Below are positions 11,735-19,502 of a stretch of DNA of 64,000 nucleotides, piece by piece. The notes beneath the pieces are model-generated. The model was not told where the DNA came from. It worked only from the letters and a program-made list of their open reading frames with translations, and did not search any database. The position numbers and the translations under genes were made by a program. Origin of the DNA: a candidate division WOR-1 bacterium RIFOXYB2_FULL_45_9 (GTDB lineage Bacteria; Margulisbacteria; WOR-1; O2-12-FULL-45-9; XYB2-FULL-48-7); assembly GCA_001771575.1 (NCBI GenBank), contig MEUD01000001.1, positions 704,815 to 768,814 of the forward strand, in the 5' to 3' direction. How positions within the stretch are numbered: position 1 is the first letter of the stretch; each line of letters starts with the position of its first letter.

Positions 11735-13351
11735 TCAGAAAGCGGTCAGAGTTATCGCGTCATTTACCCCCGCCGAAGGAATGTTACCGGAAAGATCTTT
11801 TACTCCGCTCCCCATCTTTATGGTCGTGGCGGCGTCCATGTCGGTTGTGGTTTCAATCCTCAAGACGCAATAGACCGTCCCTCCAAAATCGGTCAATTTT
11901 ATTGATGAATTATCCAGAACGAAAACACTGGCGATCGAGGTCCCGCCGCCGGCAGTAATACTGAAATTGCCGGTCGTGATCGTGCTTTCGTCGATCGGCT
12001 CCTGTATCCCAAGGTAGATTACTTTCTTTTCGCTCACCCCTATCGGACCCAGGTATTCTCTGCTGTTGATGACCGCTCCGGCAAAGCCATACTTCTTATA
12101 AGTGGGGTCAAAACGCGGCCCGACGAGATCGCGCGCGTTGCACTCGGCCGAAACCGATTCGTACTCGCCATTATACGCGACGACTTTAACATAAAGGGGC
12201 TGATTGATCATCGGGTAGTTGCCGGTGCCGAATGGGTCGATACTGGTCGTCCCGAATAAGGCGGTTAAAATATTGCTCATGGTCAAAGTCGCGGAGTTAC
12301 CGGTCACGTAGTAAGCCGAGCCGATCTGGGCGAGCCGAAAATTGTTCGTCGCGCTATCGGACAAATAGACCCGGTAGCCGGTAATGTTGCCAGTTGAAGG
12401 GGCCCAGGTCAGGTTGATCGCTGTCGCTCCATATATATCATTATAATCGGCCCCGCTGGTCGGACTGCTGGTGATCGTTTTTCCACTCCCCCCCATTCCA
12501 ACCGTTAAAGCTAGGTTGGTCGGAGCGGTCGGCATCCCTCCGGAAGCGGTCCGGTAGGTAAAATAAAGGTTTTCTTCAACCACGCACTCCTGCGGCGATT
12601 CAACTGGAATCCCATAACCGCTGGTAACGTTAGAGATAGCCAGCGGATAACCGGCGGCATCTTTGATTTGAGAGTATTCGTTGGCCAGGTAAAGGCTGTA
12701 GCTCTGGTTTGGCAAAAGCGGACTGTTTGGGGTCAAAACCAACGAAGTATTATCGGCGTTCCAGGCGACGTTCATGTTCACCGAATCGCCGATCGCAAAG
12801 GTCCGGGTCCCGGTCGCGCTGACACGCGGACGAAAAGTCGAAGTGTCCATAGCTTTGTTGAAATTTACGGTGAACGAAGCAGTTGTTTCGATCGTCGTCC
12901 CTTTGGCCGGAGCAAGGGTCTTAATTACCGGATATGGTGAAAGTTCTATGTCTTCCGTGTAGATCGAGTTGTCCAGTGTTCCGGCAATAAAACCAAACAT
13001 GTAGGTCCCCACCTCTTCTTTTGCCTGCTGGTACCCCTCCTTGGTGGCGATCAAGAAATAATACCCCGGCTTGACCTTTTCAAAAACAAATTCTCCGTTA
13101 TCGGCGGAAATGGCGGTTTTGGTCTCATAGGTCCCGGACAGAGTCACAGTCACGCCGGCGACCAGCCCGGCTTGACGGCTATAATAATAGCCGCTCTTGT
13201 TCACCCACTCCTTTTGATAAACGGTCCCCTTGATCACCAGGTTTTCCGGCGTCGCCTCGGTCGTGGTGATCGTCGGATTTGTCTGGCCGCAACTGGAAAC
13301 AAGCAGTCCCACCAAAAGCAATAACAACCAACTAAAGATCTTACTTTTCAT
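11735..13351 (-). CDS. Lipoprotein with carboxypeptidase-regulatory-like, SbsA Ig-like and fn3-like domains
   Basis: 538 aa; lipobox LLVSSCGQ; GVTVTLSGTYETKTAISADNGEFVFEKVKPGYY; Ig-like FNKAMDTSTFRPRVS. Confidence 0.75.
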   Translation of the reverse strand: MKSKIFSWLLLLLVGLLVSSCGQTNPTITTTEATPENLVIKGTVYQKEWVNKSGYYYSRQAGLVAGVTVTLSGTYETKTAISADNGEFVFEKVKPGYYFLIATKEGYQQAKEEVGTYMFGFIAGTLDNSIYTEDIELSPYPVIKTLAPAKGTTIETTASFTVNFNKAMDTSTFRPRVSATGTRTFAIGDSVNMNVAWNADNTSLVLTPNSPLLPNQSYSLYLANEYSQIKDAAGYPLAISNVTSGYGIPVESPQECVVEENLYFTYRTASGGMPTAPTNLALTVGMGGSGKTITSSPTSGADYNDIYGATAINLTWAPSTGNITGYRVYLSDSATNNFRLAQIGSAYYVTGNSATLTMSNILTALFGTTSIDPFGTGNYPMINQPLYVKVVAYNGEYESVSAECNARDLVGPRFDPTYKKYGFAGAVINSREYLGPIGVSEKKVIYLGIQEPIDESTITTGNFSITAGGGTSIASVFVLDNSSIKLTDFGGTVYCVLRIETTTDMDAATTIKMGSGVKDLSGNIPSAGVNDAITLTAF

Positions 13352-13372
13352 CGAATTTTCCTCCTAGAATTT

Positions 13373-14794
13373 TTACATAATAAAGTATCGGGCGAAGATC
13401 ATATTATAATACCGATTATCACCTCCGGAAAGGATCATTGTTTCTCCCGTTAAACCAAGAAGCATCGGCCAGCCAAGCAAGCTGGCGTTGATCGACGCTT
13501 CATAATCGAACAATTGGACCGGCTGACCCAGGACCGACGGAGAGACCGCTCCTCTGGCAAGCGGCAGGGAATAAAAAGCTTTAAAGAGCAGGTCGCGGCC
13601 CCAGATTTTCGCGCTGGTCACGATCCCGGCGTTCAATCCGGTAAAATTTGCCGGCGCCGAGTCGTTGACCAAATTGAAATATTTGCCACCCAGGAGCAAC
13701 TTCCCCTTGATCCCGAGAAAATCAACGATCGGATAAGTGGTGTTCACTTCCAGCTCCAGACGATTCTCGTTGTTGACCGAAGCCACTACCCCGGTCCCTC
13801 CGCTGGGAACAAGATAAACCATCTGGTTGTAGCCATATTTACCGGTCAGCTCGTAATGCCCCGACAAACCGATCATTTTAAAAGAATCGGCCAGAGTGCC
13901 GGAGACAAACGCCCCCCGCCAGTTATTGGTCCCGGATCCTTTTTCGTAAACACCGCCCCAACCGCTCGTTAGACTGGTTTGCGGCCTGGCCGGCAGGGCA
14001 ACCGACCTTGCGATCAGATCCCTGGAATCCGGGGGGAGAGCTTCTTTGACCCCATAGCGAAGCTTTGCCAAAACTTCAGGAGAGACGGACGCCATGGCGC
14101 TATCGGCCAGAGTGATCGTCTTCGCCCCGGAAATTGCCAGGTCGAGGCGGGAAACCCCTACATTCCCTTTAAAATACGCAAGCTTATTGGCTAAGCCAAC
14201 GTACATAATCTTGGTATGAAGAAGGAGTTGAATGTCCTTCATCGCCCAATGGTTCTTTTTAACGTCCTTTATCGCTACCTCCCTGGTGGTCGAAGGCAAG
14301 GTCAGCTCGCAACGATCGTAAACCAAACGGAGTGTCTTGCTCAAAACGAGCGCCATTTCGAAGCGGTTAATAGCTTTACCCGGCTTAAAGGTCCCGTCGG
14401 GATAGCCGGAAAAAAGCTTATACCTTGAGATCAGTTTGGCCGCGAAAGGATAGGCCCAATGCTTCGGGGGAAGGTCTTTGAAAGCGACTTCTTCCATCTC
14501 GCCATCGGAGAGGGAAAAGCCATATTTTTTTTCGATATAATCAAGGGCGCCAGCCGCCACTTTCACGAATTCGCCGCGGGTCACCGTTTTCTTCCCTCTA
14601 AATGTCCCATCGGGATAACCGGAGATCGCCTGAAAGTCACTGACCATTTTCATCACGTAATCGTAACCCCGGTCTTTCGGCTTCAGGTCCTTAAAGGCGA
14701 CGCTCTCGATCGAGGTCTGGGCACCGGCGCTAACCGTTAGGGACAAAAAAATAAATAGCACGCAAAAATAATTGGCGGACGGCTTGTTTGGCAT
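13373..14794 (-). CDS. S-layer homology (SLH) domain outer-membrane-type protein
   Basis: 473 aa with signal peptide and SLH-like repeats (AISGYPDGTFRGKKTVTRGEFVKV; FSGYPDGTFKPGKAINRFEMALV). Confidence 0.85.
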   Translation of the reverse strand: MPNKPSANYFCVLFIFLSLTVSAGAQTSIESVAFKDLKPKDRGYDYVMKMVSDFQAISGYPDGTFRGKKTVTRGEFVKVAAGALDYIEKKYGFSLSDGEMEEVAFKDLPPKHWAYPFAAKLISRYKLFSGYPDGTFKPGKAINRFEMALVLSKTLRLVYDRCELTLPSTTREVAIKDVKKNHWAMKDIQLLLHTKIMYVGLANKLAYFKGNVGVSRLDLAISGAKTITLADSAMASVSPEVLAKLRYGVKEALPPDSRDLIARSVALPARPQTSLTSGWGGVYEKGSGTNNWRGAFVSGTLADSFKMIGLSGHYELTGKYGYNQMVYLVPSGGTGVVASVNNENRLELEVNTTYPIVDFLGIKGKLLLGGKYFNLVNDSAPANFTGLNAGIVTSAKIWGRDLLFKAFYSLPLARGAVSPSVLGQPVQLFDYEASINASLLGWPMLLGLTGETMILSGGDNRYYNMIFARYFIM

Positions 14795-14841
14795 GGGATG
14801 TTTATTGTACTTTAACGGGGAAAATAGTTCAATATCTGCGA

Positions 14842-15927
14842 CTATCGCGGTTTAACGCTCGCCCGAACCGCGGCGATCAATTTTTGCAGGCGCTCTCGCA
14901 CGATCTCTTCCGGCAATTGGTCAGGCAAGGCGGCCGCGGCGGTTTCCGGCCGGCTGGAGTAGGCGAACATGTTGACGACCACGAACTTGAATTCCTCGAC
15001 TGCCCGCAGGGTCCGTTCAAATTCCGCTTCCGTTTCCCCTGGGAAGCCAACAATGATATCGGAGATTATTCTAATCTCGGGGACCAGCTCCCGGAGCCTG
15101 GCAACCCGGCCACGATAGAATTCCAGGTCATACCCCCTGTTCATTCCCTTCAACACCCGATCGTCACCAGATTGCAGGGGCATGACCACCTCTTTGACTA
15201 CATTGGGAAGAGCGGCAACCGCCTCAATGATCTCGTCGCTCATATCCTTGGGGTGGGAGGTAAGAAAACGGATACAACCGCTGGCGAGAGGGAACAATCG
15301 ACCAATCTTATTGAGTAACGTTGCCAGTCCGTATTTATAAGCATTGACGTTTTGGCCAAGGAGGGTAATGTTTTGGTTTCCTTCATTGATCGCCTGTTCG
15401 ACTTCGGCCAAGACCTCGTCCATTGGGCGGCTGGTCTCGGGGCCGCGAACGTAGGGGACAACGCAGTATGAACAGTAATTGTTACACCCGGTCATAATAG
15501 TAATGAACACCTCACCCACCACTCGTCCGCTAAAGCGGACTCGTGGTTCCCCCTCTCCACAAAGTGGAGAGGGCCGCTTTAGAGGAAGAGAGGCCAGAAA
15601 CTCTCTTAATTTTTCTGAATTATGGGGGGGGATAAAGAAATCGACATGGGGAAAATCTTTTTTAACGTCGCGGCCGGGTTCGTTGATCATACAACCGCAT
15701 AACCCGATCGTCACTCCCGGTTTTTTTAATCCTTTGAGCGAGGTGACATACCAGGCGGCCCGGTCTTCGGCATGCTGGCGAACGACGCAGGTGTTGACCA
15801 ATATAATATCCGCATCATCTTCCCTCTCTACGCCCCGATAGCCATATTCTTCCAATACTTCAGCCAATTTTCGGGAATCGGCCAGGTTCATCTGGCAGCC
15901 GTAAGTTTTAATATAGTATCGGCGCAT
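14842..15927 (-). CDS. miaB: tRNA-2-methylthio-N6-dimethylallyladenosine synthase MiaB (short; no TRAM domain visible)
   Basis: MRRYYIKTYGCQMNLADSR; radical-SAM CxxxCxxC (GCNNYCSYCVVPYVRGPE); ends at 361 aa without a TRAM segment. Confidence 0.9.
   Translation of the reverse strand: MRRYYIKTYGCQMNLADSRKLAEVLEEYGYRGVEREDDADIILVNTCVVRQHAEDRAAWYVTSLKGLKKPGVTIGLCGCMINEPGRDVKKDFPHVDFFIPPHNSEKLREFLASLPLKRPSPLCGEGEPRVRFSGRVVGEVFITIMTGCNNYCSYCVVPYVRGPETSRPMDEVLAEVEQAINEGNQNITLLGQNVNAYKYGLATLLNKIGRLFPLASGCIRFLTSHPKDMSDEIIEAVAALPNVVKEVVMPLQSGDDRVLKGMNRGYDLEFYRGRVARLRELVPEIRIISDIIVGFPGETEAEFERTLRAVEEFKFVVVNMFAYSSRPETAAAALPDQLPEEIVRERLQKLIAAVRASVKPR
15526..15582. repeat. Nested palindromic element inside the miaB coding sequence
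   Basis: TCCGCTAAAGCGGA...CCCTCTCCACAAAGTGGAGAGGG...CCGCTTTAG; translates in frame as LKRPSPLCGEGEPRVRFSG. Confidence 0.7.
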
Positions 15928-17468
15928 TTTTTCCTTTCATTTAGTGAATTATTTAGTTCCGAATTGATTTTTTCAAACGGTTCATAGAATTTCGCCGAAA
16001 CGCGCGGATGCGGGCGCGCGTTTCGGCACTTTTTGATCATGATTTTTTTCAAGATCAGACTCAAGAGCTGTTTTTCATCGGCGGCTGTCAGTTCTTTTTT
16101 TTCACTATCATAAGAAGCCAGAAACTCTTTTACTTTATCTAAATACGCGGCTGAATTTTCCTTTTCCAGCAATAATAATTCGAGGCCCGCCAATTGAGTC
16201 CTTAGCGCCTCTTCCTCGTGCCTAAGCGATTCATTCTTTTGCTTAAAAGTATCAGCGGACAATAAATTATTTAAATGGAGGTCGGTCAGTTTTAACTGTT
16301 TTTCCCGGTTGTCTTTAAGTTTGTTTTTAATGCCGGCAAGGTCGGCATTAAAAACAGCTTCTTTGGAGGCAGTCATACATAACCAACGGCTATCTTTCAG
16401 CTTGTCACTTTCAAGCGTGTCAGCTATTGCCGAAAAGATAATACCTTCAACCAAATCGGCTTTAATCGCGTCATTATTGCACCTCACGTAATGCTGTTGA
16501 CGCCCGCCACAGCGATACCAACGGTCACGCCGCCCTGTTTTATGATTGGCAATATTGGAGACGCCAAAATAGCGATGATTGCAGTTGTCGCAATATAATA
16601 ATCCACTTAAGGGAAAGCTCCCTTTTCTAGCCTTGCGGACTGACGCTTTTCTCTCAACCAGGAGCTTTTGGACTTTTTCATAGTCGGCCTCTGATATGAT
16701 CGGCAGATGTTTGCCTTTCGCAATAACTGTTTGAGAAGCACTTTTCTTGTTCCAAACGATCTGACCGATATATAAACGGCTGCGGAGAATATCTCTGATC
16801 AGCTTGGTATAGAAAAACCGCCCCACCCTTGTTTCATGCTTGCTCCGGTTAAGATAGTCGGCGATCTCATTGATACTTTTTCCGGCAAGATAGAGTCGAT
16901 ATATTAGTTTAACAACTTTAGCCTCACTCTCGTTGATCTCAAGAAGTTTACTGTGTTTGTTATAAATGTATCCAAATGGGCTGTAGCGGGCGCCGTGCCA
17001 ATTACCGGCCAGGACACTTTTTATCATGCCAGGGAAAATCCGCTCGGCAAGACGATTACGCTCAAACTCGGCAAAACTGCCAAGCTGTTGAAACATTAAT
17101 TTACCTGCGGAAGTAGTGGTATCAAAAGGTTCGGTAGCGGATTTAAACCCTACCCCATAAGAGGCCAACTGATCGACCAGCCCGATAAGATCCTTGAGCC
17201 GACGGCTGAATCGGTCAATTTTATATACGATCACCAGCTCGAATTGCTTCGCCTTGGCATCTTTGAGAAGTTTTTGCAAAGCGGGGCGATCGGTAGTGCC
17301 GGCACTAATCCCCTCGTCCGAATAGACCTCGAACACTTCATAACCCTGCTGTTTAGCGTAGTTGAGAAGATACTCTCGCTGGACCTCAAGTGAATAACCC
17401 TCGCGGACTTGGTCTTCGGTGCTAACTCGAGTATATATAGCTGTTTTCATCTTATTGCTGATTTCCAT
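15888..17468 (-). CDS. Large serine recombinase (resolvase + recombinase + zinc-ribbon + coiled coil)
   Basis: 526 aa: AIYTRVSTEDQVREGYSLEVQ, DRFSRRLKDL, PFGYIYN, GLLYCDNCNHRYFGVSN; 3' end overlaps the miaB start. Confidence 0.95.
   Translation of the reverse strand: MEISNKMKTAIYTRVSTEDQVREGYSLEVQREYLLNYAKQQGYEVFEVYSDEGISAGTTDRPALQKLLKDAKAKQFELVIVYKIDRFSRRLKDLIGLVDQLASYGVGFKSATEPFDTTTSAGKLMFQQLGSFAEFERNRLAERIFPGMIKSVLAGNWHGARYSPFGYIYNKHSKLLEINESEAKVVKLIYRLYLAGKSINEIADYLNRSKHETRVGRFFYTKLIRDILRSRLYIGQIVWNKKSASQTVIAKGKHLPIISEADYEKVQKLLVERKASVRKARKGSFPLSGLLYCDNCNHRYFGVSNIANHKTGRRDRWYRCGGRQQHYVRCNNDAIKADLVEGIIFSAIADTLESDKLKDSRWLCMTASKEAVFNADLAGIKNKLKDNREKQLKLTDLHLNNLLSADTFKQKNESLRHEEEALRTQLAGLELLLLEKENSAAYLDKVKEFLASYDSEKKELTAADEKQLLSLILKKIMIKKCRNARPHPRVSAKFYEPFEKINSELNNSLNERKKCADTILKLTAAR
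15896..16058 (-). repeat. 163-bp perfect inverted repeat, left copy
   Basis: Reverse complement of 15896-16058 matches 17755-17917 base for base (CTGATCTTGAAAAAAATC...AAAACTTACGGCTG). Confidence 0.97.
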
Positions 17469-17632
17469 TTCATAATTTTCTTAACATCCGCTTCGGTAAA
17501 TACCGGATAATCACGATAATCCCTTTTTGGTTTAACCCAACCCTTCTTTATCCACTTATAAATTGCTTGCCGCGTAACCTTAAGCTCTTTCGCCAACTCC
17601 GTCATGTTGTAAATAATGTGCTCTTTTGTCAT
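17447..17632 (-). CDS. Small HTH/MerR-like DNA-binding protein (excisionase-like)
   Basis: MTKEHIIYNMTELAKELKVTRQAIYKWIKKGWVKPKRDYRDYPVFTEADVKKIMKWKSAIR; overlaps the recombinase start. The longer ORF-track start at 17752 is probably not used. Confidence 0.8.
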   Translation of the reverse strand: MTKEHIIYNMTELAKELKVTRQAIYKWIKKGWVKPKRDYRDYPVFTEADVKKIMKWKSAIR

Positions 17633-17754
17633 ACGCAATAATAGTTTAATTGTGTTTACAGTTGTTGTCAATACAATTTCGAATGCGGCCTGCAGTGTGG
17701 CGAGCCAAAGGAGGAACGGAAGAAAGAAGCGAGCCGCGGGCAGGCCGTACATAA

Positions 17755-17917
17755 CTGATCTTGAAAAAAATCATGATCAAAAAGTGCCGAAACGCGCGCC
17801 CGCATCCGCGCGTTTCGGCGAAATTCTATGAACCGTTTGAAAAAATCAATTCGGAACTAAATAATTCACTAAATGAAAGGAAAAAATGCGCCGATACTAT
17901 ATTAAAACTTACGGCTG
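17755..17917 (+). repeat. 163-bp perfect inverted repeat, right copy (contains truncated miaB start)
   Basis: Same sequence as the left copy in opposite orientation; contains a 13-bp perfect hairpin GCCGAAACGCGCG-CCCGCATC-CGCGCGTTTCGGC. Confidence 0.97.
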
Positions 17918-17930
17918 GCCAGAAAGCTAA
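17886..17930 (+). pseudogene. Truncated miaB N-terminus (MRRYYIKTYGWPES*)
   Basis: Identical to the miaB first codons through ...TACGGCTG, then diverges to an early stop. Confidence 0.75.
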
Positions 17931-17973
17931 GGTTTACCACATGTTCAAAATCTCCATGGAAGTCGTTTTTACG

Positions 17974-18342
17974 CTCTCATTAATTGACCAAGCTACCGGC
18001 TAACATCGCAACATCCCTATATATTTTTACCTTGCGCGCTGCTGCTGCCTGCTAAAAGGCACTAATAACTCATTATTGCTTATATTTGCTAAACAGCACA
18101 TTCCTTCTTCCTAAAAACAAAACACGCTCACAGCTCAATTATTTGGCCTTTGAGAAGAAACCTCAAGCTCTTTGCGCCATGATTAATGATCAGCGTTCCT
18201 GCCCCTTCAGTTTGATTTAACACTCATATTAAGCAGGAGGTGAAAAATAGCGTTCGTTAATTGATTTTATTAAAACCGTACTTCCCATAGTTGGTCTTTT
18301 ACCGCCTTGACCACTCCCGCCCGCCGCCTCTTCGAGGCATTG
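17974..18342 (+). repeat. 369-bp conserved element, copy 1
   Basis: Aligned by eye to the reverse complement of 51878-52246: equal length, about 20 substitutions, no indels. Confidence 0.9.
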
Positions 18343-18575
18343 CCTGCCTTCGGCAGACACTATCCCGCCAAAGGCGGGATGGCGGGCTTAGCTGGTCATT
18401 TCAAGCCACAAACCATTTGCTAGCCGCTCCCTCCATCTTTACCGCCTCCCTTTCCCTCCGCTTTGAAAAAAAGGGGTGGCAACTCGGGATAATGACCAAG
18501 CAAAAGAGCGGCAGAGGTAATATTCCGCCAAGGCCCGCCTATGGCGGCTTCTGGCGGGAGAAAACTAAAGGGGAA

Positions 18576-19502
18576 CTACCAGGTCCCGGTGAGCGAAACT
18601 CGATGAACGTTATTCCGGGAAAGCTCTCGCTGAAGGACGCAAGAGTAATCGACTGAAGCGTGGCCAACCCTAAAACCGACACCGGTAGTCAGTCCGCCGG
18701 CATTATATCCAGCCCTAAAAGACAACCCCCGCTCCGACCACTCATAACCGGTCGCGACTTCCGGACTATAGCCCGATTTGACCATCTGGCTGATATCAAT
18801 GGCCGCGGTTCCACTGATCATCGGCACTTGATACAAAGCAAGACCGAGCCTGGCTTTTGCCGGAACCTGCTCAATAGTCTCTGTCCCCCACTTTTGGTAA
18901 TTGACCAGCTCATCGACTTTGAAACCAACGGATAAATGCCTCGCGGCAAGATCGCCAACCCGAAAAAGAATATTTGGAGTCAAAGAATAACCCCAGGCCT
19001 GACCACCGGCAAGGCCGAACATATCGGAAGTCAGGTACTTAGCCGTCAAGCCGAAAGAGATATGATCATTAAACTTTCTCCCATAAGCCAATAAATAAGC
19101 GCTGGAATAATAACTGAACAAGCTGATGTTTTGCACTTCGTTATGGACATCGACTTCGTTTGAGGTTTGGGCGATATCGGAAATACCGATCTGAACCCAG
19201 GAAAGACCGACTGTCCCGCCAAAGGCGGGCACAATATAGCTTAAATAATAATGGTCCGCGTCGGTAGAAAGCCTGGTCTGCATGGTAGTTATACTTTGAC
19301 GCGTATTGAAGCCAAGACCGGCCGGACCATAAAAAGGGGCATCGGCATTATCGGCAATCGCGGAAAAAGCCCCCCCCATCCCAAGCGGGCGGGCGCCGAC
19401 GCCGGCGCCCAGGGCGGGAAGGTCGAGGCCGGCCTGGCCGAGAGCGAAAGAAGTCGTAAGGGATAAGAAGTAAGTGATAAGCAGGAAAATTAAAAACCTC
19501 AT
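18576..19502 (-). CDS. PorV/PorQ-like outer membrane beta-barrel protein
   Basis: 308 aa: signal peptide, GVGARPLGMGGAFSAIADNADAPFYGPAGLGF; overlaps the end of the giant surface protein gene. Confidence 0.75.
   Translation of the reverse strand: MRFLIFLLITYFLSLTTSFALGQAGLDLPALGAGVGARPLGMGGAFSAIADNADAPFYGPAGLGFNTRQSITTMQTRLSTDADHYYLSYIVPAFGGTVGLSWVQIGISDIAQTSNEVDVHNEVQNISLFSYYSSAYLLAYGRKFNDHISFGLTAKYLTSDMFGLAGGQAWGYSLTPNILFRVGDLAARHLSVGFKVDELVNYQKWGTETIEQVPAKARLGLALYQVPMISGTAAIDISQMVKSGYSPEVATGYEWSERGLSFRAGYNAGGLTTGVGFRVGHASVDYSCVLQRELSRNNVHRVSLTGTW

Noticed and set aside
17974-18342. Possible 30-aa peptide on the reverse strand of the 369-bp element (LNQTEGAGTLIINHGAKSLRFLLKGQIIEL)
   Set aside because: Copies differ mainly by non-synonymous changes and lack a clear start and ribosome-binding site.
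18291-18656. ORF MVFYRLDHSRPPPLRG..., also seen at 51708-51929
   Set aside because: Lies in the repeated element and palindromic repeats; the two copies diverge with frame changes, so probably not a protein.
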